DNA from: Streptomyces sp. BV286
Lineage (GTDB): Bacteria > Actinomycetota > Actinomycetes > Streptomycetales > Streptomycetaceae
DNA: 64,000 nucleotides
Assembly (NCBI RefSeq): GCF_019090165.1
Contig: NZ_JAHRIB010000177.1
Span: forward strand, 62,001-126,000
Reading direction: 5' to 3'
The notes under the pieces are model-generated. The model did no database searches. It saw only the letters and a list, made by a program, of their open reading frames with translations, and had not been told where the DNA came from. Shown in pieces: positions 26,585 through 33,980 of this stretch. A program made the position numbers and the translations under genes. Position 1 is the first letter of the stretch, and each line of letters begins with the position of its first letter.

Positions 26585-28159
26585 ATGCTCTCCACGAGAC
26601 TGACCAACGCGCACATCCTCACCATGGACCCGGACCGTCCGGTCGCCCGCGAACTGGGCATCTGGCGGGGCCGGATCGTGGGCCTGGACGAGGAGGTCGC
26701 CGGGCTGCCCGCCCGCCGGGTGGTCGACCTGCAGGGCGCCACCGTGCTGCCCGGCTTCATCGACAGCCATGTGCACCTGGCCTGGACCGGACTCAGGGCG
26801 GGCACACCGACCGTGGCGCCGTGCACATCGGTCGACGACGTCCTGGCCGCCGTGGCAGCGGCGGCGGCGCGCACACCGGAGGGCGCCTGGACGCAGCTCG
26901 CCGGGTACGACCAGCGGGGCCTCGGCCGCCATCTGACCGCCGCCGAGCTGGACAAGGTCAGCGCGGGGCGCAAGGTGTTCCTGATGCACGACTCCGGGCA
27001 CGGCTGCATGGTCAACACGGCAGTCCTCGACCTGCTGCCCGCCGAACTGGCACGTGGGGAGGGCTTCCTCGCCGAGGGCGCCATGGGGGCCGCGCGGGCG
27101 CTGCGACTGCCCTACTCCCAGCAGGAGTTGGCGGCAGCGATCGGACGGGCCGCGCGTACCTGCCTGGCCGAAGGCGTGACGGCCTGCGCCGAGGCCGGCA
27201 TCGGCGGCGTCATGTTCGGGCACAGCCCGGTCGAGCTGGGCGCGTACCAACTCGCCCAGGAACAAGGCCTGTTGCCTCTGCGTGTGCAGCTCATGGTGTC
27301 CGCGGACCGGCTGCGCCCGGTCGGTGCGCACCAGGACGACGGCATCCCCCGGGCCCTCGACCTCGGCCTGCGGACGGGGTTCGGTGACGACCGGCTCTCC
27401 GTCGGCGCGCTGAAGATCTACACCGACGGCGGCATGATGGCCCGTACCGCCGCACTGAGCCGTCCCTACGAAGGGCTCGACCACGCGGGCCAGTTGCAGG
27501 ACGACCCCGAACAGCTCACGGACACGATCGTCGACGGGCATCTCGCGGGCTGGCAGCTCGCCGTCCACGCCATCGGCGACCGGGCGGCCGACGTGGCCCT
27601 GGACGCCCTGGAGCGGGCGCAGCGCCTCCGTCCACGGCCGGATGCCCGGCACCGGATCGAGCATGCGGGCCTCATCCGGCCCGACCAGCTGGACCGCTTC
27701 GCGCGACTGGGCGTGGCGGCCGTGGTCCAGCCGAACTTCCTGCGGTACTTCGGCGACGACTACGCGGCGATCATGGGTGAGGAGCGTGCGCCCTGGCTCT
27801 ACCGGGGGCGGGGGTTCCTCGATCGCGGCGTCACACTCGTCGGCAGCTCCGACCGGCCCGTCACGGACGGGTCGCCGCTCCGGGCCGTCCAGTTCATGGT
27901 CGAGCGGGCCTCCGTGTCGGGGCAGGTCATCGGCCCGGACGAGGGTGTCACGGTGGACGAGGCGCTGCGCGCGTACACCGTGGCCGGTGCCTTCGCCTGT
28001 CACTGGGAGGACAGCGTGGGAAGCCTCGCGCCGGGCAAGCGCGCCGATCTGGTCGTGCTGGGCGACGACCCGCGGAGCGTCGAGGTCTCGCGCATCGGCG
28101 ACATCGACGTGGTCGCGACGTTCGTCGACGGCCGGGAGACCGAGGGGGCCGCGCTGTGA
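26585..28159 (+). CDS. Amidohydrolase (YtcJ-like, amidohydrolase 3 family)
   Basis: This 524-residue metal-dependent hydrolase has the family layout: N-terminal beta-sandwich, GFIDSHVHL metal motif near residue 58, DGGMMARTAAL near 282, HAIGDRA near 324, HRIEHAG near 356, VGSSDRPVTDGSP near 420 and a C-terminal GSLAPGKRADLVVLG strand. It lies 10 bp after the mbtH-like gene and overlaps the next gene by 4 nt, so it belongs to the NRPS transcript. Family members cleave C-N bonds in varied substrates. A role in trimming, releasing or recycling the siderophore is possible but unproven. Confidence 0.88.
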   Translation: MLSTRLTNAHILTMDPDRPVARELGIWRGRIVGLDEEVAGLPARRVVDLQGATVLPGFIDSHVHLAWTGLRAGTPTVAPCTSVDDVLAAVAAAAARTPEGAWTQLAGYDQRGLGRHLTAAELDKVSAGRKVFLMHDSGHGCMVNTAVLDLLPAELARGEGFLAEGAMGAARALRLPYSQQELAAAIGRAARTCLAEGVTACAEAGIGGVMFGHSPVELGAYQLAQEQGLLPLRVQLMVSADRLRPVGAHQDDGIPRALDLGLRTGFGDDRLSVGALKIYTDGGMMARTAALSRPYEGLDHAGQLQDDPEQLTDTIVDGHLAGWQLAVHAIGDRAADVALDALERAQRLRPRPDARHRIEHAGLIRPDQLDRFARLGVAAVVQPNFLRYFGDDYAAIMGEERAPWLYRGRGFLDRGVTLVGSSDRPVTDGSPLRAVQFMVERASVSGQVIGPDEGVTVDEALRAYTVAGAFACHWEDSVGSLAPGKRADLVVLGDDPRSVEVSRIGDIDVVATFVDGRETEGAAL

Positions 28160-28386
28160 GCACACGCACGGACGCCGCCGAGCCCTACGCCCATCTGTGG
28201 CGGGGGCCGGCGTACCCGCACCGGTGGGTGCTCTGGGACACCGCGGGGGACGTCCTGGTGTTCGACCGGGACGGGAACTGCCCGGTGGACATCGACGACG
28301 ACGTCGTACGGTGCGAGGTCCTGCGCCGGATGCGCGAGGCGGGCGTGCCGGAGAGCGACGACTATCCGGGGCGCCCCTGCGGCTGA
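28156..28386 (+). CDS. Small protein of unknown function coupled to amidohydrolase
   Basis: This 76-residue acidic protein starts at a GTG overlapping the amidohydrolase stop (GTGA). It has several aromatic residues (PYAHLWRGPAYPHRWVLWD) and a DRDGNCPVDIDDDVV stretch. No signal peptide, membrane segment or family motif is recognised. Coupled translation and end-of-operon position suggest it works with the amidohydrolase or the NRPS product. I do not recognise the family. Confidence 0.75.
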   Translation: MSTRTDAAEPYAHLWRGPAYPHRWVLWDTAGDVLVFDRDGNCPVDIDDDVVRCEVLRRMREAGVPESDDYPGRPCG

Positions 28387-28451
28387 ACGCCGGTCTGCCC
28401 GCGCGCCCTTCCCGGCCCGGCCGCTCGTGCGGAAGTCCGGGCGGGGGGCCG

Positions 28452-29108
28452 TCACATGCTCTGTGCCGCCCTGCCGTGCAGGAGATGACGGATCAGTTCG
28501 TTGGTGGTGCAGACGACACCGGTACGAGCGATCCACCGCAGCGCCATGGAGTGGTCCTCGGCGGAGAGGTCGGCCACCGCGTCGGCCACGACGAACGGCT
28601 GGATGTCGTGCATGAAGGCGTCCGCCGCCGTGAGCAGTATGCCGAGGTGCGCCCGCACTCCGCAGAGGATCAGCTGGTCGCGTCCCTCGGAGCGCAGCAG
28701 CCTGCCGAGATGGCTGCGGAGGAAGGCGTTGTGGCGCACGTTGACCAGCAGGTGTTCTCCCACCCGTGGCGTGAGCGACGGGACGACCGCCGAGTTCGCG
28801 CCCGGCTCCGGGCCGTCGGCCGGGACCCAGCTGTCGGTCAACGGGCCCTGCCCGCCAGGCCGTTCGGCCGGTTCGGTGCTGAAGACGATCGGCATACCGA
28901 GGGTGCCCGCGAGTTCGCGCAGGGTCGCGATGTTGTCGATCAGTTCCACGACGGGGGAGCAGTCGGGCGGGAAGGCCTGGACGAAGTGGTTCTGCATGTC
29001 GTGCACCAGCAGAGCGGCCCGTGCCGGGTCGATCGTCCAGGGCGGGCCGGACGCGGGGACCGCTGAACGGTCAGGCATGGAGTAGGAGTTGACGACTGGT
29101 ACGACCAT
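28452..29108 (-). CDS. Isochorismatase-like hydrolase, catalytic lysine not conserved
   Basis: This 218-residue cysteine-hydrolase/isochorismatase-fold protein aligns along its length with EntB/PhzD-type isochorismatases: LLVHDMQNHFV carries the catalytic Asp, GVRAHLGILLTAADAFMHDIQPFVVADAVAD matches the EntB GVYAHIG region, and the tail aligns too. EntB has KWRYSAF where this protein has NVRHNAF, so the family catalytic Lys is Asn. The gene stands alone, with no isochorismate synthase, dehydrogenase or aryl-AMP ligase in the window. Its promoter holds a 35-bp palindrome with an iron-box core at 29151-29185, tying it to iron control. It may be inactive, have another substrate, or bind rather than cleave. 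Confidence 0.88.
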   Translation of the reverse strand: MVVPVVNSYSMPDRSAVPASGPPWTIDPARAALLVHDMQNHFVQAFPPDCSPVVELIDNIATLRELAGTLGMPIVFSTEPAERPGGQGPLTDSWVPADGPEPGANSAVVPSLTPRVGEHLLVNVRHNAFLRSHLGRLLRSEGRDQLILCGVRAHLGILLTAADAFMHDIQPFVVADAVADLSAEDHSMALRWIARTGVVCTTNELIRHLLHGRAAQSM

Positions 29109-29150
29109 GGGCGGACTCCTCCCTGACGGCGTGGGCGTCCGAGCCCCGTC

Positions 29151-29185
29151 CAGGTAAGTTAGCTTAGCCTAAGCTAACTTACCTG
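29151..29185 (-). promoter_or_regulatory. 35-bp perfect palindrome containing an iron-box core
   Basis: Two perfectly complementary 17-nt arms flank a single central base. The inner 19-mer at 29159-29177, TTAGCTTAGCCTAAGCTAA, matches the iron box except at the G/C of each half. The outer arms extend symmetry by 8 bp each side (CAGGTAAG...CTTACCTG). It lies 42 bp upstream of the isochorismatase-like gene. It could hold two overlapping DmdR/IdeR dimers. Confidence 0.85.
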
Positions 29186-29368
29186 ACGGTGTGTCGTCAG
29201 GCGCTCGATCCGGCCGTGCACGGGCGCCGCCACGACGAGGCACTCTTCACCGCTTTCCGTCGCGCCACGGCGGCGCCCACGGCGTCAACCTCGCGGCGGA
29301 CGGGGAGTGCCCTTCGGTGAGGTGAGCAACAGGGGCGGTCCCCGCCCGGCGGGGCGGGCGGGCGCGTC

Positions 29369-30187
29369 TCAGGAGACCTTGCGTGCCACGCCTCCGTACA
29401 GCGACACCGGAGCGTCTCCCGGGGGAGTGTCCTCGTCCACCGCGAGGTCCGGGCGCCACCGGGTCAGCGAGACGACCCCGGGATCGACGAGTTCGAGGCC
29501 CTCGAAGAAGCGGACGACACCCGCGAGCGGGCGTGGCACGAGCGACAGACCGCCCGCCGCGTACATCTGGACGCCGCGCGCGACGGCCTCCGGTTCGAAG
29601 TCCGCCGTCATCATCGACAGGGCCACGTAGCTTCCGGCGGGCAGCGCGTTCACCAGGTCGCTCACCAAGTCGTACGCCCCCGACTCGTCGGGGACGAAGT
29701 GCAGCAGCGCCACCAGCGACAGGGCGATGGGGCTCTCGAAGTCCAGTACGCGTGAGGCCTGTTCGAGGATGGCGCCCGTGTCCCGCGCGTCCGCCTGGAT
29801 GTACTCGGTCATGCCCTCGTCGGTGCCACGCAGCAGCGCGCCCGCGTGGGCCAGCACGATGGGGTCGTTGTCGACGTACACGATGCGCGCGTCGGGCGCC
29901 GTGGCCTGCGCGATCTGGTGGAGATTGGGCTCGGTGGGAATGCCCGTGCCGATGTCGAGGTACTGGCGGACACCCGCCTCCTGGGCGAGCCAGCGGGTGG
30001 CGCGGTGCATGAAATAGCGGTTGCTGCGGGCCGTGTGCGCGGCGTTCTCGTCGAACCCCGTTATCTGCCGGCCCAGTTCCTCGTCGACCGGGTAGTTGTC
30101 CTTCCCGCCGAGGAGCCAGTCGTACACCCGTGCTGGATGGGGCCTGCTGGTGTCGATCCGTCGGAGGGGGGACTCGGTCCCGGTCAT
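29369..30187 (-). CDS. SAM-dependent methyltransferase-like protein (DUF574/Methyltransf_19)
   Basis: This 272-residue protein opens with the hallmark RIDTSRPHPARVYDWLLGGKDNYPVD of the actinobacterial DUF574 family and carries a SAM-binding region QYLDIGTGIPTEPNLH and VYVDNDPIVLAHA. These proteins are abundant in streptomycetes; targets are largely unknown. It is a single gene with 183 bp of featureless DNA between it and the palindrome, and shows no evident link to the siderophore cluster. Confidence 0.9.
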   Translation of the reverse strand: MTGTESPLRRIDTSRPHPARVYDWLLGGKDNYPVDEELGRQITGFDENAAHTARSNRYFMHRATRWLAQEAGVRQYLDIGTGIPTEPNLHQIAQATAPDARIVYVDNDPIVLAHAGALLRGTDEGMTEYIQADARDTGAILEQASRVLDFESPIALSLVALLHFVPDESGAYDLVSDLVNALPAGSYVALSMMTADFEPEAVARGVQMYAAGGLSLVPRPLAGVVRFFEGLELVDPGVVSLTRWRPDLAVDEDTPPGDAPVSLYGGVARKVS

Positions 30188-30232
30188 GCTGTGCTCCTCT
30201 GCTCGGCCTGGTGTGCGAGCAGTCTGGCACCT

Positions 30233-30904
30233 TCACCCGGCGCGGGAGCGCGGTTTTCGTGTCTGCCGCAGACAGTCCTCCACCACGGCCCTGTCGAGCG
30301 CCGCCCGCGCCAACGCGGCGGCCAGGACTGCGGGTTCGGTGTCCCCGGCGAGTTCCACCAGCCGGTCCGGCTGCTCGGACAGCCCCAGACGGGCCGCGCC
30401 CTGCAGGGCCTTCGCGTCGAGGTGGGGCGAGACCTCGGGCCAGACCCGCTGCACCTCGCGCAGGAAGATGTCCACACCCGCGGGGCCCAGGCCAGGCATC
30501 TCCCGCAGCAGGCCCCGGAGTTCGCCCCGGTCGCCGCCCGCCGCCTCCCGCATCCGGCGCAGATCCCCTCCCCACCGGGTCAGCAACAGCTCGGCGCCTT
30601 CGCCCAGTTGGGTCGCCGTGCGCTCGTCGTAGCGCCGGTAGCCACCCCGGCCCAGCGCGTCCACCCGCTCCTGCCGGCCGGCTTCGGCCATCCGGCGCGG
30701 ATCGCGCAGCCCGGCCTCGTGCAGGGCGCGGCTGGTCGCGAGGGCGACGGAACCGCGGATCCGTGCGCTGAGGAGACAGGCCATGACCAGCGTCCGGTAC
30801 AGCGGCTGCGGTGTGTTCCGCAGCCGGATGCCCGCCTCCTCGGCGAACGTGCGACCGTGCCCGGCGACCAGGGCCTCCAGCACCCTCTCCGCCTCGGCGG
30901 TCAT
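30233..30904 (-). CDS. HhH-GPD-type DNA repair-like protein
   Basis: This 223-residue protein resembles endonuclease III/HhH-GPD glycosylases: helical bundle, then MPGLGPAGVDIFLREVQ at the helix-hairpin-helix position and a following PHLDAKAL that may hold the catalytic Asp. The Lys typical of the bifunctional EndoIII hairpin is not evident and there is no C-terminal 4Fe-4S cysteine cluster. A DNA repair role is inferred from family only. It overlaps the upstream DUF3140 gene by 4 nt (ATGA), so the two are translated together. Confidence 0.75.
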   Translation of the reverse strand: MTAEAERVLEALVAGHGRTFAEEAGIRLRNTPQPLYRTLVMACLLSARIRGSVALATSRALHEAGLRDPRRMAEAGRQERVDALGRGGYRRYDERTATQLGEGAELLLTRWGGDLRRMREAAGGDRGELRGLLREMPGLGPAGVDIFLREVQRVWPEVSPHLDAKALQGAARLGLSEQPDRLVELAGDTEPAVLAAALARAALDRAVVEDCLRQTRKPRSRAG

Positions 30905-31239
30905 GCCGGCGGCTTGAGCGGATCGTGGCCCAGCGTCATCAGCCGATGCCGGCGGCGGGACGCCTCGGCCTCAAGCCCGTGCTCCTGGTCCGTCTCGGCC
31001 GTGACGGTGTCCACGACCTCGTACATCACGTCGAGATCGTCGTCGGTGAGATCGGTGCGGCGCTTCTGCAGAATGGCCAGGACATGCTCGCCGGTGGGGG
31101 AGCCCGCGTGCTCGGGCACCGGCACCGACTCCTCGGCCGCGTCGCTCACCCGCAGCCAGGCGGCCAGCTCCTGCGAGGTCATGTTCACCGCGCGGTGGAA
31201 CTCGTCCCACAGCGCGTCGAGTTCGAGGGCGTCGGCCAT
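30901..31239 (-). CDS. DUF3140 protein
   Basis: This 112-residue soluble protein begins MADALELDALWDEFHRAVNMTSQELAAWLRV, which I recognise as DUF3140. The rest is charged and helical (HVLAILQKRRTDLTDDDLDVMYEVVDTV). Function is unknown. It is coupled by ATGA to the downstream HhH-GPD gene, and its position next to dps suggests, without proving, a DNA protection or repair setting. Confidence 0.8.
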   Translation of the reverse strand: MADALELDALWDEFHRAVNMTSQELAAWLRVSDAAEESVPVPEHAGSPTGEHVLAILQKRRTDLTDDDLDVMYEVVDTVTAETDQEHGLEAEASRRRHRLMTLGHDPLKPPA

Positions 31240-31327
31240 GACGGGCCCCTTTCGTCCGTGCGCGTCCTGTCCGTTCGTGTCCGTCCGTGTCCGTCGTGCG
31301 AGCGCGTCGCTCGCGCGCTCACGGACG

Positions 31328-31807
31328 TCAGGTGCGCGGCCAGTTCTCGGCCTGGAACATCCAGCGGTGCTTCTCCAGCTCCGCGGTGAGACCGATCAGC
31401 AGGTCCTGGGTGACGGGGTCGGCCTCCTCCGTGGCGCCGATCCGCTCCCGCAGGCGTCCCACGACCGTCTCCAGCGCCTCGACGATGACACCGACAACCT
31501 CGGTGTCCTGGACCCAGCCCTCCTTCGGGCCCTGCGGCGCGGCCGTCGCCGCGACGGTCTCGGGGCGGCCGTCGGGCGGCACACCGAGCGCCGCCGAGCG
31601 CTCGGCCACGGTGTCGGCGTACGAACGGACCGTGGTGACGAGCTCGTCCAGCTGCAGATGGATCGAGCGGAACCTCGGGCCCACGATGTTCCAGTGGGCC
31701 TGCTTGCCGATGAGGGAGAGGCCGAGCAGGTCCACGAGGGTGCTCTGCAGGGCTTCCCCGACCACCTGGCGCGCCGAGTCGGACAGGGTGCTCTTGACCA
31801 CGGTCAT
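31328..31807 (-). CDS. dps: Dps-family DNA-binding ferritin-like protein
   Basis: This 159-residue miniferritin has the ferroxidase-site signature GKQAHWNIVGPRFRSIHLQLDEL (His, His, Asp positions) near residue 36 and the C-terminal EKHRWMFQAENWP. Dps proteins oxidise and store Fe(II) using peroxide and shield DNA. ATG 31807 overlaps the upstream whiB-like stop (ATGA), with GGAGAA a few bases before. Coupling to a WhiB gene is notable. Confidence 0.95.
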   Translation of the reverse strand: MTVVKSTLSDSARQVVGEALQSTLVDLLGLSLIGKQAHWNIVGPRFRSIHLQLDELVTTVRSYADTVAERSAALGVPPDGRPETVAATAAPQGPKEGWVQDTEVVGVIVEALETVVGRLRERIGATEEADPVTQDLLIGLTAELEKHRWMFQAENWPRT

Positions 31808-32064
31808 GCGGCACTTCTCCTTGGTGTCTGCGGGTGGCGGGTCGTACGGAGCAGCACGGCGCGTTCCTCCTCGCCCGTCCCGCCCCAGACGCCGGAGGTC
31901 TGGCCGGTGGCGAGAGCCCAGTCGAGACAGGGACCGGCCACCGCGCAACGGGCACAGACCCGCTTGGCGGCGGTGGTGTCCCGCAACGCGGGGCCGACCG
32001 TGCCCACGGGGAAGAACAGTTCGGGGTCCTCGTCCACGCAGGCCGCTCTCCGCAACCACTCCAT
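31804..32064 (-). CDS. WhiB-family Fe-S transcriptional regulator
   Basis: This 86-residue WhiB-like protein has four conserved cysteines: Cys9 (AACVDEDPELFFP) and a CARCAVAGPC group that gives Cys-x2-Cys-x5-Cys. The beta-turn motif GVWGGTGEEER and a basic tail follow. These bind a 4Fe-4S cluster and act with the principal sigma factor. The ATG at 32064 (MEWLRRAAC) places the first cysteine normally. Its stop overlaps the dps start, so WhiB and Dps are produced together; self-regulation or redox/iron control is plausible. Confidence 0.93.
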   Translation of the reverse strand: MEWLRRAACVDEDPELFFPVGTVGPALRDTTAAKRVCARCAVAGPCLDWALATGQTSGVWGGTGEEERAVLLRTTRHPQTPRRSAA

Positions 32065-32108
32065 GCGGCCCCGGGTGCCCCGAGCGGATCCGTGGAAACA
32101 CCCGCATT

Positions 32109-32918
32109 TCAGGACGGGAGCACACCGTCCACGAAGCGCGTCACGTCCGCGAGGACCGTGTCCCTGTGCGTCTCGTTGAACACCTCGTGCTGGGCGCCCG
32201 CGTACACGCGCTCGCTCCACTTGGCGCCGCGCAGCTCCTCCACGCCCGCCCGGCTGGCGGGCAGCGGCACGATCCGGTCGTCGTCCCCGTGCAGCCACAG
32301 CAGCGGAAGCGCGCCGATGTCGCCGCTCCTGGAGATGGTCTCCAGCGTGCGGACGAAGGCCTCCAGCGTGGGGCGCTTGAACGGCCCGTGCCACACGAGG
32401 GGATCCGCCGCGTACGCCAGGCCGACCGCCGGATCGCGCGAGAGTGCCGTCGGGTCGATGGGGACCTCGGGCAGCGGATCGAGCGCGAGCAGCTGATGGA
32501 GCGCCTCCCAGCGGCCGATCACCGGCCCGGACAGGACGAGCGCGGCCAGCCCCTCTCCGTACCGCTGGGCGTACCGTGCGGCGACGAGGCCGCCCATGGA
32601 GTGGCCGATCAGCACGAGGGGCACCCCGGGGTACGCCGCCCGGGCGAGCAGCTCCACCGCGCGGACGTCGCTCACCACGTCCTCGAAGTCCTCGATCAGC
32701 ACCCGCTCGCCCGCCGACCTCCCGTGCCCCATGTGGTCGGGCCCGAACACGGCCGCACCGTGCCCGCGCAGCACGTCCGCGACGTACTCGTAGCGGCCGA
32801 CGTGCTCCCCGTAGCCGTGGACCAGCAGTGCCACGTACCGCGGCCGTTCCCGTGGCCACTCACGTACGGTGATGCTGCTCCGGGTGCCCGTGAGGGTGTG
32901 CTCGCGGGAGTCGGCCAT
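32109..32918 (-). CDS. Monoacylglycerol lipase-like alpha/beta hydrolase
   Basis: This 269-residue serine hydrolase has LLVHGYGEHVGRY (oxyanion region), GPDHMGHGRS, the nucleophile elbow LIGHSMGG near residue 115, the acid in HGDDDRIVP near 213 and the His in QHEVFNE near 243. This is the pattern of lysophospholipase/monoglyceride lipases. There is no signal peptide. It stands apart from the whiB-dps pair and shows no clear operon. Confidence 0.9.
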   Translation of the reverse strand: MADSREHTLTGTRSSITVREWPRERPRYVALLVHGYGEHVGRYEYVADVLRGHGAAVFGPDHMGHGRSAGERVLIEDFEDVVSDVRAVELLARAAYPGVPLVLIGHSMGGLVAARYAQRYGEGLAALVLSGPVIGRWEALHQLLALDPLPEVPIDPTALSRDPAVGLAYAADPLVWHGPFKRPTLEAFVRTLETISRSGDIGALPLLWLHGDDDRIVPLPASRAGVEELRGAKWSERVYAGAQHEVFNETHRDTVLADVTRFVDGVLPS

Positions 32919-33070
32919 GGGTCCTCCGTCGGCGTCGGCGAGGCTTCGGGGACGATCTTCCCAGGGGACGCGGAGGGGGTCCAGGGCGCGACACCGGCGA
33001 CGGTGGCAGGGGCCACCTGTCGAGACGCTCCTGACGCGGCCGGATACGTGGGCATAGCATCGGCCCTCGC

Positions 33071-33844
33071 ATGAACACCATGACGCTCTGGCACATCGCC
33101 CCCTGGGAGTTCGCCGCCCTCGCCGCCGCGGCCCTGCTCGTCGGTTTCTCGAAGACCGCCGTGAGCGGGGCCAACACGGTCAGCCTCGCCATCTTCGCGG
33201 CGGTCCTGCCCGCCAAGGCGTCCACGGGGGTCCTGCTGCCCATCCTGATCGTCGGCGACGTCCTCGCCGTGCTCACCTACCGGCGCCACGCGCACTGGCC
33301 GACGCTGTGGAAGCTGTTCCCGGCGGTCGCCGCGGGAGTGGTCGTCGGCACGGTGTTCCTGATGTGGGCCGACGACGCGATGGTGAGGATGTCGATCGGC
33401 GCCATCCTCCTGCTGATGGCCGGCGTCACCGTGTGGCGCCGACGGAAGTCCGACGCGGACGAGGAACCCGACTCGGTGGCCACGCGGACCGGCCGGATCA
33501 AGGCCCGCTCCTACGGGGTTCTGGGCGGCTTCACCACGATGGTCGCCAACGCGGGCGGCCCGGTGATGTCGATGTATCTCCTGTCGGCGGGCTTCCGCAA
33601 ACTCGGCTTCCTGGGCACCTCCGCCTTCTTCTTCCTGATCGTCAACGTCTCCAAGATCCCCTTCAGCGTCGGCCTCGGTCTCATCGACGGCCACTCGCTG
33701 CTGCTGGACGCGGCCCTCGTGGCCTTCGTCGTGCCGGGCGCCCTCCTCGGCAAGTGGGCCGTCGACCGGATCAACCAGCGGCTCTTCGAGCGGCTGGTCA
33801 TCGCGGCGACCGTGCTGGGCGGGGTCCAGCTGCTCCTGCGCTGA
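33071..33844 (+). CDS. TauE/SafE family permease
   Basis: This 257-residue integral membrane protein has about eight hydrophobic segments, with the two internally similar halves typical of TauE/SafE: an early FAALAAAALLVGFSKTAVSG and the later GGFTTMVANAGGPVMSMYLL. Family members are linked to export or import of sulfite, sulfonates or organic anions. No neighbouring sulfur gene identifies the substrate here. Confidence 0.88.
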   Translation: MNTMTLWHIAPWEFAALAAAALLVGFSKTAVSGANTVSLAIFAAVLPAKASTGVLLPILIVGDVLAVLTYRRHAHWPTLWKLFPAVAAGVVVGTVFLMWADDAMVRMSIGAILLLMAGVTVWRRRKSDADEEPDSVATRTGRIKARSYGVLGGFTTMVANAGGPVMSMYLLSAGFRKLGFLGTSAFFFLIVNVSKIPFSVGLGLIDGHSLLLDAALVAFVVPGALLGKWAVDRINQRLFERLVIAATVLGGVQLLLR

Positions 33845-33980
33845 CGCCCGGCGTGTCCGGCCGGCGGAGGCGGGCAAGCGGACGCAATGCGGCCGTTTGT
33901 CGTTTTCGTCGCGCCCCGGGCCCACCGCACCTAGGCTGGAGACGTCAAAAGCGCGTTCTCGGGGCAGGGAGGCTGCGGTC

